NCBI GenBank assembly: GCA_964566055.1
Contig: CAZMHI010000008.1
Coordinates: 1 to 64,000 of the forward strand
DNA: 64,000 nt
From: TMED23 sp964566055
GTDB lineage: Bacteria > Pseudomonadota > Alphaproteobacteria > Rhodospirillales > UBA2165
Reading direction: 5' to 3'
The notes under the pieces were generated by a model that worked only from the letters and a program-made list of their open reading frames with translations, was not told where the DNA came from and searched no databases. The position numbers were made by a program, and so were the translations under genes. Shown piece after piece: positions 1 through 8,254 of the stretch (position 1 is the stretch's first letter; every line of letters starts with the position of its first letter).

Positions 1-432
1 AAGGCCGGTGATGCACTAACATTCAAACTGGACCCATCAATGGGGGCTGACCACAAAGTCTGCCCGCCTAACATTCTGTTTAAGTTAGCCGACGACACAC
101 CCGCAATGGATCTATCGGTCCGAGGTTGTCAAATGTGCGAGGATTGGCCCTGCGTTGCGGCTTGCGAACCCGCCGCGTTAATGCGGAACTCTGAGAATCC
201 AAATGAGTTGCCCAAATTTGCTTCGGTCACAATCAACGAAGATACCTGCCTTCCTTACCAAGGTCCGGAGTGTGGCGCTTGTGCCCATGCCTGCCCGGTA
301 CCTGACGCCTTAACCTGGGAAAACAGCATCAAGCCCGTGATCAATTCTGAGCTTTGCACCGGCTGCGCCCTCTGCCGCGAGGCCTGCATCGTCGAGCCAA
401 AAGCCGTCAATATTGCCATTTTAAAACATTAG
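1..432 (+). CDS. 4Fe-4S ferredoxin-type protein (5' end outside window)
   Basis: The reading frame is open from base 1, and residues before the first in-window ATG (base 40) look like protein, so the gene probably starts upstream of the window. Cysteines occur in cluster-binding groups: C-x2-C-x4-C-x3-C near the start (CQMCEDWPCVAAC), then C-x7-C-x2-C-x3-C-P, then C-x2-C-x2-C-x3-C near the C-terminus. This resembles polyferredoxin electron-transfer subunits of the NapF/NapG/DmsB kind. It probably passes electrons to or from an oxidoreductase; the molybdopterin enzyme at 1645-4236 is the nearest candidate but lies on the other strand, so partnership is inference. No membrane segment is visible. 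The gap to the next gene (433-559) has its own promoter-like signals. Confidence 0.85.
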   Translation, partial: KAGDALTFKLDPSMGADHKVCPPNILFKLADDTPAMDLSVRGCQMCEDWPCVAACEPAALMRNSENPNELPKFASVTINEDTCLPYQGPECGACAHACPVPDALTWENSIKPVINSELCTGCALCREACIVEPKAVNIAILKH

Positions 433-478
433 CGCCGACGCTTTTCCCACACCAATTGCGAAATGTAATCACTATCGT

Positions 479-521
479 TCCATAACAAAGGTATGGACAA
501 CGGTCGGGAATGCATAATAAT
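479..521 (+). promoter_or_regulatory. Promoter with overlapping inverted-repeat operator, upstream of the amidohydrolase gene
   Basis: An inverted repeat TCCATA-N7-TATGGA lies at 479-497. Its right arm overlaps a -35-like hexamer TGGACA (494-499), which is followed after 16 bp by AATAAT (516-521), a good -10 match. An operator over the -35 box suggests repression, but the regulator is unknown. Confidence 0.45.
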
Positions 522-559
522 TGGCCCAAAGATAATATTTATTAACGGGAGGATACGTC

Positions 560-1648
560 ATGAAGATGGGACGTTTTATTGTCGACACACATGTACACGC
601 GCAACGCTTTGCCGCCGGTAAGGCCTTTAAAGAGAAAAAACTCGATACCGATAAAGCGAGCTACAACGATCTAGCCCAAGCCATCCGAGGTCTCGTCGCC
701 TACGATAATTCACCGCGGCTGATGTTTGACATGGATTGCTATGACGTCGATATGTGTGTGTTGCTGCCCGCTTTTGGCATGTCCAATGAAATGAATGCAG
801 ATTTGGTCGAACAGCACCCTGATAAATTCGTTGCCGTCTGCTCGGCTATGGAAACAGCCAAGAAGGCGCGCATGGGAGAAGAACCGTGGTCCATTGAGGC
901 CGCCGCCAAGGAAGTCGACGAACTGCTCGCGACCGGGAAGTTTGTCGGTATCGGCGAAGGCATTCCGAACGACACCACGCGGCGGAAAACCATGAGCCAA
1001 ACCGAACGGCTGGATCAAATGCGGGTGATAATGGATGTCGCCCGCAAGCACGAGACCGTCGTGCAAGTTCATAGCGGTGTGGTCATGGGCTATCCGCTGA
1101 CCCATCACAACTGGCCGGAAACCCTGCATCCGATGTGGGTCTCGGATTTGGCGGTTGAATATCGCGACGTGCCGATTGTCATCAACCATGGCGGTGTCCA
1201 GGGCTGGTGGACCGAGCGGTTTTACGAAGAGGCACTGCTGGTTGCCGCCTCCAACGATAATGTCTATTTGGAAACCGGTCTCTGGTGGGCCGAGCTTTAT
1301 CACAAAGCTTTGATCGATCCCAATATCGGCGCCGAAAAATTAATGTGGGGGTGTGATTGGGGCGCTAGTATTCCGTTCCATTCCCAGCCCGGTAATTATC
1401 CGTCGAGCTATGCCGTGCAAGTGCGCAGCAAAAAACTGGTCAAACATCAGGTTGATGTCTGGGGCTGGAGCTTGAAGCAATTGCTGAAATTGGAATGCAC
1501 CCAGGATGATCTCAATTTGGTTCTGGGCGGCACGGCGGCCCGGATTTACAAACTGACGGTGCCGCATTCACGGCTGTTCCGCCCGGTCGGCAAAGAGCTT
1601 AATCCGCAGGAAGATGGCAGGATTGAGGTCGCCCCCATCTGCTGTTAA
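560..1648 (+). CDS. Amidohydrolase-2 family metal-dependent hydrolase/decarboxylase
   Basis: A 362-residue TIM-barrel enzyme of the Amidohydro_2 superfamily, which includes ACMSD-type and other aromatic-acid decarboxylases and lactone hydrolases. Visible metal-site residues are the N-terminal HxH (DTHVH, His11 and His13), His171 (VQVHSG), His210 (INHGG) and Asp266 (WGCDWG). The start at 560 follows GGGAGG with a 7 nt spacer. The gene converges with the molybdopterin oxidoreductase gene (stop codons 1648 and 1645 overlap by four bases). The substrate cannot be told from sequence; beside a ThDP enzyme, CoA ligase and CoA transferase, a carboxylic-acid or ring-cleavage intermediate is plausible (inference). 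No signal peptide, so cytoplasmic. Confidence 0.88.
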   Translation: MKMGRFIVDTHVHAQRFAAGKAFKEKKLDTDKASYNDLAQAIRGLVAYDNSPRLMFDMDCYDVDMCVLLPAFGMSNEMNADLVEQHPDKFVAVCSAMETAKKARMGEEPWSIEAAAKEVDELLATGKFVGIGEGIPNDTTRRKTMSQTERLDQMRVIMDVARKHETVVQVHSGVVMGYPLTHHNWPETLHPMWVSDLAVEYRDVPIVINHGGVQGWWTERFYEEALLVAASNDNVYLETGLWWAELYHKALIDPNIGAEKLMWGCDWGASIPFHSQPGNYPSSYAVQVRSKKLVKHQVDVWGWSLKQLLKLECTQDDLNLVLGGTAARIYKLTVPHSRLFRPVGKELNPQEDGRIEVAPICC

Positions 1649-4236
1649 GCGGCGGCGGTTAGTTTTGTCACTTTAACCTTGGCGCAAAGGTCAAGATTGA
1701 GGTTGGAGGGGCTCGAATGGGCCCAATCCAGCTCAAGCAAATCATTGAAAAATACGCCTTTACCCTTAGCAACCGGCAGGCCGTCGCTCCAATGACCAGC
1801 CAAGGCAGCGATACCCAGACCTTCCGGGTGAATGCCTTCGGTCAGTTTGATCCGACCTTCAACAGAGAGGCCGGTATCGCTTTCAACTTTGACCGGATTG
1901 CCATTCTTTAAACCCATTTTCTTACCAACCTCGGTATTGATGGCGATGGTATAGGAAAACGGGTCAAGCTGAGCAGCTTCATCTAGCCAGGGATTTTCCA
2001 TGGTGAAGCTATTGGTGTGAATGGTATCCCGGTAATAGAAGGCATAAAGATCAAAATCACTGTCCGTGCATTCATGGGACAAACAGGGCAGCCATTCAGG
2101 CAACGGGTCGTAATGCTCCTGTGGCAAATCGAGACCCTTTGGTGCGGCAATCGCATTGGCTTTTTCCCACAAATCGCTCATCCATTCGAGATAGATCGGC
2201 ACCCGGACATCAACAAAAGGCCGCCAATAGACCTCTTCCGGTTTTTTCGGCCAGCTGATGACGCCATTATCCTTAAACCACTCCAGCCCTTTTTCAGGCC
2301 CGAACTTATCTTTCAGATCGGCATCACAAATTTCGGGGTAAGGGTATTTTTGATCGCGCTCAAGACTATAGGGCGCCCGAATATCCAGGAGCGCGTTTAG
2401 GGCCGTATTCATGTCCGGCAAAAAGCCGACCCGGTCCGCCATTTCCATCAAGACGTCAGCAAACAGACGCTCTTCTTTCTCAGGACCAACGACGGGTTGA
2501 CGCACCGGCCAGCTCCATTTTCCCATGCCCGCGGGGTGGCTGAAGATGAAAGGAAAATTTGATCTGGAATCATAGGTCTGCAGATAATCACAATCCGGTA
2601 GCACAATATCGGAGAACATCGTGGTCTCGTGTAGATTAATATCGAATGAGGCGATGAACTTGAACTTTTTCAAAGAGTCGGCAACCGCCGCTTTATTGCC
2701 CATACTCATCAACACGTTGGTGCCGAAGTTCAGCATTACTTCGGGACGATAGGGCAGATCAAATTTCTCCCACCATTCATCCTGATCGGAAGAATTGAGA
2801 ATGGCCGAAAGCATACTCATCGGAAACAAATCCTGCAGGCCGAGCCGTTCGGGATAAGCCGGCTCACTTATCGGATAGGGTTTATGGGGTCCCATCCAGG
2901 AGCCGGTAATCATCATACCGTCTTCGGCCGGAGTTGGCGTATAGGCAACGCGGCCGGTTTCGGGATAGCCATGACACACAGGATTAAAGCCTAAACACCC
3001 GCCTGCGACATCAGCTGACCCGATGAGTTGGTTCAACAGATCAATGGCGAACATATTATAGGTCGAGTTCTTGTGGCCTTGCGATCCCCTAAAGGCGATA
3101 GCGGCAGCCGGACGATACGGTACGGTCACGCCATCAATGACAATGGTGCTGCCGATCCGTGCTTCGGTTGCAAACTCGGTCGCCAAGCGCCGGATATTTT
3201 CGGCCGGGATCGTCGAGATTTCTTCAGCCCGCTCCGGCGTATAGGATTTGAGATGCTCGCCGAGGATCGCAAATGACGGCTGGCAGGTAATGCCGCCGAC
3301 TTCATATTCTCCCTCAAGTGCCATCATCTCCGGATCAGCATCGTCAAAGGTCTTGGCTGATTTTGAACTTTCATCCCAGACCAGCGGTTTATTGCTGGTG
3401 CTATCCCGGACATAGCGTTTGTCAGGGCCGATCAAATAGGGCGCGTTAGTTTTGGCCTTCAAATAGGGTTTATCGATTGCACCCAATTCATTGATCATAA
3501 TATTCGCCATCGCCAAGGCCAGGGCAGCATCCGTGCCGACCCGGATCGGCACCCATTCGGTCGCCTTAGCGGAAGCAAAGTTTGACATCGGATCAATGAC
3601 CACCATTTTCATACCGCGGTCTCTGGCATCGGCCGCCTGCTGCATATTGGTGGTCGCAACGTGACCGGCGCCGTGGCCTTTGGAAGCACCAAAATACATG
3701 GCGTAATTACAATGTTCAAAATCCGGCACGATCGACCAGGACGCATGCATGATGCCGCTGATCAAATGAGCGCCATTACCGCAGTGCAAACCGCCACCGC
3801 CGGCCCCGCCATTGCGGGAGCCAAAGCTCGACATGAAAGCGAAATAGGGCATCATGCTCGATTGCACGGTGGTGGTGCGCTGGAAAACCAGCTTGCGCGG
3901 GTCATCGTCCCGCACGCGCTTCAAGTGGCCGCAAATTTCATCCAGCGCTTCTTCCCAGGTGATTTCCTTCCAGCCCGGATCGACATCGAGACCTTTTTCA
4001 GGATTGGTGCGGCGGAGCGGTACTTTAACCCGGCCCGGATTGTAATGGGTCATCAGGCCGCTGATGCCTTTGCCGCAGAGCCGTCCCTGGCCGACCGCGC
4101 TGTCAGGATTACCTTCGATTTTGACGATAACGCCATCAACCCGGTGCGCCTTGATCGAACAGGAGCCGTAACAGAGACTGCACGATGTCGGTACCCAGAC
4201 ATCCTCGCTGCTGGTATTCGGTTGATGTGTATCCAT
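1645..4236 (-). CDS. Molybdopterin-dependent oxidoreductase, DMSO-reductase superfamily
   Basis: An 863-residue catalytic subunit. The N-terminal 4Fe-4S motif is C19-x2-C22-x3-C26-x27-C54 (CSLCYGSC ... GRLCGKG). The central molybdopterin-binding domains follow, with a probable Mo-ligand Cys152 in HCGNGAH, and a C-terminal molydopterin-dinucleotide-binding domain with NPVKVESDTG. There is no Tat or Sec signal, so it should act in the cytoplasm, unlike NapA or DmsA. The start at 4236 was chosen because GGAGGGG lies 6-7 nt upstream and the [4Fe-4S] motif begins soon after; the longer frame to 4422 only overlaps the upstream gene. It lies 43 bp downstream of the ThDP enzyme in one operon. No dedicated small subunit is adjacent; the ferredoxin at 1-432 is one possible partner. 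The substrate is unknown. Confidence 0.9.
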   Translation of the reverse strand: MDTHQPNTSSEDVWVPTSCSLCYGSCSIKAHRVDGVIVKIEGNPDSAVGQGRLCGKGISGLMTHYNPGRVKVPLRRTNPEKGLDVDPGWKEITWEEALDEICGHLKRVRDDDPRKLVFQRTTTVQSSMMPYFAFMSSFGSRNGGAGGGGLHCGNGAHLISGIMHASWSIVPDFEHCNYAMYFGASKGHGAGHVATTNMQQAADARDRGMKMVVIDPMSNFASAKATEWVPIRVGTDAALALAMANIMINELGAIDKPYLKAKTNAPYLIGPDKRYVRDSTSNKPLVWDESSKSAKTFDDADPEMMALEGEYEVGGITCQPSFAILGEHLKSYTPERAEEISTIPAENIRRLATEFATEARIGSTIVIDGVTVPYRPAAAIAFRGSQGHKNSTYNMFAIDLLNQLIGSADVAGGCLGFNPVCHGYPETGRVAYTPTPAEDGMMITGSWMGPHKPYPISEPAYPERLGLQDLFPMSMLSAILNSSDQDEWWEKFDLPYRPEVMLNFGTNVLMSMGNKAAVADSLKKFKFIASFDINLHETTMFSDIVLPDCDYLQTYDSRSNFPFIFSHPAGMGKWSWPVRQPVVGPEKEERLFADVLMEMADRVGFLPDMNTALNALLDIRAPYSLERDQKYPYPEICDADLKDKFGPEKGLEWFKDNGVISWPKKPEEVYWRPFVDVRVPIYLEWMSDLWEKANAIAAPKGLDLPQEHYDPLPEWLPCLSHECTDSDFDLYAFYYRDTIHTNSFTMENPWLDEAAQLDPFSYTIAINTEVGKKMGLKNGNPVKVESDTGLSVEGRIKLTEGIHPEGLGIAALAGHWSDGLPVAKGKGVFFNDLLELDWAHSSPSNLNLDLCAKVKVTKLTAAA

Positions 4237-4279
4237 CTTAATCCCCTCCACGCTGCTGATTATAGCATCTCTCTTCGCT

Positions 4280-5929
4280 TTAGACAGGTTTGCCCGGGCC
4301 CATGATAAACGGCCAAGGCGCTGCCTCTGATCCGGGTTCAACCATAACTTCGATAAGGGCTGCCTGATCATCTTCGATCGCCTGTTTGAGGGCGGCTCTA
4401 AAATCTTCGGCGCCCTCAACACGATACCCTGCTATACCAAAGGCATCGGCCAATTTCATAAAATCAGGATTGTCTAAATCGGAGCCGATCACCCGGCCTT
4501 CAAAATTAACTTCCTGGCTGCGCCGCACATTGCCGTAACCATTATTGTTAAAAATAATTGTCACCAGCCCGATATCATATTGCGCTGCCGTCGCCAGTTC
4601 CTGCACGCCGAACATAAAACCGCCATCACCCGTGATCGATACGACGACTTTGTCCGGGTTGCCAAATTTGACGCCGAGCGCAGTTGGAAAGCCGAAACCC
4701 AAAGTGCCTTGATATCCGGAAGTTACAAAGGTGCGCGGCGCTAATACTGGATAGGCAAAATCGGAAGTAAATCCGGCTTGAGTCAGTTCCTCGACAAAAA
4801 AACCATCGCCCGGCACGAGTTCCCGAATAATATTCAGATAGGTTATTTGGGGCTGTAATCTTTGAAAGGATTCAGTCATTGCTGCCTTTACTCTGGCGAC
4901 CTCGTCCCGCTGATCCTCAAAATTTGTTTTTTCATCGGCAAGAGCCGCGAGCAAAGCCTGCAACACTGCTCCGGTGTCACCACAAAGCGAAACATCACCC
5001 GGCAACCGCTCCAGTTCCAGAGGGTCAATATCGATCCGGATAAGCTTGGGTTCTGCCGGGCGCTCTACAATCTTCATGGATTTATTCCATAACCGGTAGG
5101 GCGCTTCCAGGCGTGAGCCGATGCCGATCAGCAAATCCGTTTCAGGCCAAAAATTACGGGCCATGGGCAGCGTTACGCCTAAAGGATGGTCGTCCGGAAC
5201 GATGCCGCGTCCGAATTTGTGGGCGCCCACCGGCGCTCCCAGTAGATCAGCAAAATTCACGACCTCATCAGCTGCTAAAATGCCACCACCGCCGACCAGA
5301 ATCATCGGGCGCTTCGAGGCGGCAATCAATTTTGCTGCCTCGTTGATATCATTGTCTGCCTCGAATGCCGATTTGGAGACTATAGTTCGAGGCGGGATGT
5401 CGACCTCACCAACGACCCCCATGATGTCATGAGGCGTTTCCAGTGCGACCGGTCCGGGTCTGCCACTGAGCATGTGTTCAAAGGCCGCTGCAATTTTATC
5501 CGGCGCTTCCGCCGGTCCATTGATCCGGTCCGCCCATTTGATAAAACTTTGCAAGGTCCCGAGTTGGTCCGGCAATTCATGGAGAAGTCCATGTCGCTTG
5601 CCGATGCCGGCGGAATCGATCTCGGAAGTCACACACAGAACCGGCGTGTTGCAGGCATATGCCGTACATAACGCTGCCGCTGAATTTAACACGCCAGGAC
5701 CAGGTACGACCGTATAGACACCCACTTTTCCCGTCGATTGCGCATAGCCAAAGGCCATATAGGCGGCCGCTTGCTCATGCCGTACCGTCACCAGCTTAAT
5801 TTTGTTCTGAACTTTGTGGAGAGCATCAAATAGTTCGTAGGTTTGTACGCCCGGGAGTCCAAAGATCGTATCCACATCGTAATTGATCAGCGTTTGAACA
5901 ATCGCCATAGCGGTGGTGTGTTGGGGCAT
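4280..5929 (-). CDS. Thiamine-diphosphate-dependent enzyme (acetolactate synthase / benzoylformate decarboxylase family)
   Basis: A 549-residue ThDP enzyme with the usual three domains. The N-terminal Pyr domain has the cofactor-activating glutamate in RHEQAAAYMA (Glu52), preceded by the glycine-rich IFGLPG. A middle Rossmann-like domain contains LVGGGG. The C-terminal PP domain has the ThDP motif GDGG ... NNN (GDGGFMFGV ... IIFNNNGYG). The ATG at 5929 follows TGGAGAAAAT; an in-frame GTG at 5950 lacks a comparable site. Cleavage or formation of a C-C bond next to a carbonyl is the family reaction; whether it is an acetolactate synthase, a 2-oxoacid decarboxylase or an acyloin lyase cannot be decided. 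It is first in an operon with the Mo enzyme, behind one of the two duplicated LysR control elements. Confidence 0.88.
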   Translation of the reverse strand: MPQHTTAMAIVQTLINYDVDTIFGLPGVQTYELFDALHKVQNKIKLVTVRHEQAAAYMAFGYAQSTGKVGVYTVVPGPGVLNSAAALCTAYACNTPVLCVTSEIDSAGIGKRHGLLHELPDQLGTLQSFIKWADRINGPAEAPDKIAAAFEHMLSGRPGPVALETPHDIMGVVGEVDIPPRTIVSKSAFEADNDINEAAKLIAASKRPMILVGGGGILAADEVVNFADLLGAPVGAHKFGRGIVPDDHPLGVTLPMARNFWPETDLLIGIGSRLEAPYRLWNKSMKIVERPAEPKLIRIDIDPLELERLPGDVSLCGDTGAVLQALLAALADEKTNFEDQRDEVARVKAAMTESFQRLQPQITYLNIIRELVPGDGFFVEELTQAGFTSDFAYPVLAPRTFVTSGYQGTLGFGFPTALGVKFGNPDKVVVSITGDGGFMFGVQELATAAQYDIGLVTIIFNNNGYGNVRRSQEVNFEGRVIGSDLDNPDFMKLADAFGIAGYRVEGAEDFRAALKQAIEDDQAALIEVMVEPGSEAAPWPFIMGPGKPV

Positions 5930-6007
5930 ATTTTCTCCAGTTTGTGACACTTCAATGGCTGAAGGTTCACCTTCGTATTTTAGTTTTGGGTGTTATTTTG
6001 ATGCTGA

Positions 6008-6084
6008 GTCAGATTACGGTACGCCAATTCGAACCATTGTTTAATCTGATAATTCATATACATATTATTCACGATATGAATACT
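6008..6084 (-). promoter_or_regulatory. LysR control element, left copy (operator/promoter of the ThDP-Mo operon)
   Basis: On the minus strand this 77 bp segment matches 7021-7097 at about 62 of 77 positions without gaps, including the identical 19-mer GAATTGGCGTACCGTAATC and the identical 14-mer TGTATATGAATTAT. The 19-mer end points toward the ThDP gene, 78 bp before its ATG. It also contains a degenerate ATTCAT-type palindrome of T-N11-A form, the usual LysR-type regulator site. Confidence 0.75.
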
Positions 6085-6089
6085 GTAAC

Positions 6090-7001
6090 TTAAAAGTCTT
6101 CCGTAATACGCTCGATTTCATTCCGAAACCACTTGTGTTTAGGGTCGTTGTCATGCCGGGCAAGCCAGGCCATTTTACCATCGAGTATTCCGGTGTCGAT
6201 CGGCACCGGCAGAGTGACCAAATCAAAGTCTTCTTTCAAGACATCACAGACACGAGGCGTAAAAACGCCAATCATATCGCTACTGCGTAAAAATTGCGGC
6301 ACCATGGCAAAATTGGATACTGAAACGGCAATGCGCCGCTTGAGATTTTGCTCCGCCAATTTCTGGTCAAACAACCCCCGGCGTGCACCTTTGGAATCGA
6401 CCAGGATGTGCGGAAAAGACAAAAAGGTATCAACGTCGAATTTCTTACCCATTTTGACGATTGGGTGGTCCTTTCTGGTCAGGCAAATATATTTTCCTTT
6501 CAGGATGGTTTGAACGTGGATTGGCGCCTTTGGAGAAGTCGCCGGGTCGAGCGCTAAATCTATGCGGCCTTGAATCAATGAATCGAAGGCTTTCTCCAGG
6601 CCTTCTGTATTAATATGAAGATCCATCTTCGGCGCGTGCATCGCCATACGCTCATAAAGACGGGGAATAATCGGTAAGCTCAGATTATCCGGCGCACCAA
6701 TTCTGAACACACCGGTAGCACTGGCAGGGTCAAAGGTCGACGCATCCGTAAGGCAACTCTCAATAGACCGGATGATATCTCTTAAGGGCTGGCGCATAGT
6801 TGCTGCCCGCACTGTCAGGTCCAAACCACCATTGCCACGCACCAACAGTGGATCATCAAGCATACCCCGCAAGCGGTTGAGGGCATTACTGACACCCGGC
6901 TGACTTCGGCCCAAACGTTCGCTGGCCTTCGTGACGTTACGTTCCTCGAGCAGAATATCGAGCACCTTCAACAGATTTAGATCAACATTAGCTAAATTCA
7001 T
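6090..7001 (-). CDS. LysR-family transcriptional regulator
   Basis: A 303-residue LTTR. The N-terminal winged helix-turn-helix (about residues 1-65) reads as DLNLLKVLDILLEERNVT then SERLGRSQPGVSNALNRLR. The rest is the type-2 periplasmic-binding-protein-like effector domain. The second half resembles the NahR/NodD branch, which often senses aromatic or related acids (family knowledge, not proof). The gene sits between two operons that point away from it: the ThDP-Mo operon on the left and the ABC importer operon on the right. Each is preceded by an inverted copy of the same ~77 bp element, so LysR is the obvious candidate regulator of both and, through 7021-7097, of itself. Confidence 0.92.
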   Translation of the reverse strand: MNLANVDLNLLKVLDILLEERNVTKASERLGRSQPGVSNALNRLRGMLDDPLLVRGNGGLDLTVRAATMRQPLRDIIRSIESCLTDASTFDPASATGVFRIGAPDNLSLPIIPRLYERMAMHAPKMDLHINTEGLEKAFDSLIQGRIDLALDPATSPKAPIHVQTILKGKYICLTRKDHPIVKMGKKFDVDTFLSFPHILVDSKGARRGLFDQKLAEQNLKRRIAVSVSNFAMVPQFLRSSDMIGVFTPRVCDVLKEDFDLVTLPVPIDTGILDGKMAWLARHDNDPKHKWFRNEIERITEDF

Positions 7002-7020
7002 GGGCTTAACCTCTTAGGTT

Positions 7021-7097
7021 AGTATTCATGATATGAATATAGTGTATATGAATTATAAAATTTAACAATGAACTGAATTGGCGTACCGTAATCGGAC
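7021..7097 (+). promoter_or_regulatory. LysR control element, right copy (operator/promoter of the ABC importer operon)
   Basis: This is the inverted counterpart of 6008-6084 with about 80 percent identity. It begins with ATTCATGATATGAAT (7024-7038), a perfect ATTCAT-N3-ATGAAT palindrome containing the T-N11-A core of LysR-type sites, and ends with the shared 19-mer at 7075-7093. The element ends 81 bp before the importer ATG, against 78 bp for the left copy. Confidence 0.78.
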
Positions 7098-7178
7098 ATG
7101 GCGTCAGTGCCATATAACGCGAACAACTAAGAATACACGGAGATACTAGAAACGGACTTTTTTAACGGGAGGCCCCTA

Positions 7179-8219
7179 ATGAAACATTTCACTTTAAAGA
7201 AGCTAATTACACTTTCAGTCACCGGAATTGTCGCCGGTATACTTTCATCCCCCAGCCAAGCCGGCATGGACAAAGCTGCTATCGACGCGCTTTATCAGAA
7301 AGCCAAGAAAGAAGGCTCAGTTGTTGTCTGGGGTCCGCAAAAAAATACGCTTTCCTATATTTCGGAACATTTTAATAAGGACTATCCCGGCATTAAGGTC
7401 GTGACGGCTGCTTCGTTACGGTCCGGGCCTAAAATCATCGCCGAAGCCAAAGCGGGCAAGCACAGTCTAGACACCTTCATCTTTCCCATCAGCAGCGGCA
7501 TGCTGCCTCTTCATCAGCGCAAGCTTTTAGCCAAAGGTCCCTGGGATATATTTGGCGTGCCGAAGGAAAAGCAGTATCTGAACGGCCATGTCGCCGGGCT
7601 TAACAATCTGGCCTATGTGGTGGTTTACAACACCAAATTCGTGAAGCCGAATGAGGTTCCCAATAAATGGGAAGACCTGCTTCATCCCCGCTGGAAGGGT
7701 CGGCTTTTGGGCAGCCCATTCCTGTTCCCTCATTTGATGTCGTATTTTAATCTGGTGTGGAAAGATGACAGAGTCGCCGCCTACACCCGAAAAATGGTTA
7801 ACGAGCAGAAAATTTTGCTGCCTCGCGGACCCCGCGAAGGTTTTCTGAAGTCCGGCGAGCGGCATTTGGTCGTGGGCGATTTCACCCAGTTAAGCAAAAT
7901 CTATAAGGATCACGGCGTACCGACGAAGTATAAATTTATGGATTTAACTCCGTCGCCACAGTTTACTTCGGCCGTCATGGCCAATGCGCCTCATCCCAAT
8001 GCCGGACGGTTATTGGCTGGCTGGCTGACGACAAAAACAGCGGTCAAACTGCGTGAGGGAAAATATATGTTCGACCTGACGCCGTCTTCAAATTCTGATT
8101 TGGCTAAGGAAATGCGCGCTTCCGGCACCACGCATGTTCTGGAGACTGCGGAGAACTTCAAATCACGAAAAGTCAACCTCAAGAAGTTCAGGCCCATTAT
8201 CACGGGCCGGAAAAAGTAA
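7179..8219 (+). CDS. ABC importer periplasmic substrate-binding protein (iron(III)/Fbp-type family)
   Basis: A 346-residue extracellular solute-binding protein of the family-1/Fbp-AfuA type. The signal peptide spans residues 1-28 (KKL charges, hydrophobic core, SSPSQA cleavage), so the mature protein is periplasmic. The mature start (LYQKAKKEGSVVVWG) is typical of Fbp-like proteins, a family that binds Fe3+ but also phosphonates, sugar phosphates and organic acids. The tyrosine-rich iron site cannot be judged by eye. It is first in an operon with the fused permease (35 bp later) and the ATPase. GGGAGG precedes the ATG. Behind a LysR element shared with catabolic enzymes, an organic substrate seems more likely than iron (inference). 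Confidence 0.88.
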   Translation: MKHFTLKKLITLSVTGIVAGILSSPSQAGMDKAAIDALYQKAKKEGSVVVWGPQKNTLSYISEHFNKDYPGIKVVTAASLRSGPKIIAEAKAGKHSLDTFIFPISSGMLPLHQRKLLAKGPWDIFGVPKEKQYLNGHVAGLNNLAYVVVYNTKFVKPNEVPNKWEDLLHPRWKGRLLGSPFLFPHLMSYFNLVWKDDRVAAYTRKMVNEQKILLPRGPREGFLKSGERHLVVGDFTQLSKIYKDHGVPTKYKFMDLTPSPQFTSAVMANAPHPNAGRLLAGWLTTKTAVKLREGKYMFDLTPSSNSDLAKEMRASGTTHVLETAENFKSRKVNLKKFRPIITGRKK

Positions 8220-8254
8220 GCCGATCCCTATAATTAATTCGGCAGGTTAGGAGT

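Noticed and set aside
710..1303. Long minus-strand frame inside the amidohydrolase gene
   Set aside because: Shadow of a well-supported gene; no ribosome-binding site or family match.
3661..4305. 214-codon plus-strand frame inside the Mo oxidoreductase gene
   Set aside because: Shadow frame; its composition is the mirror of the real protein.
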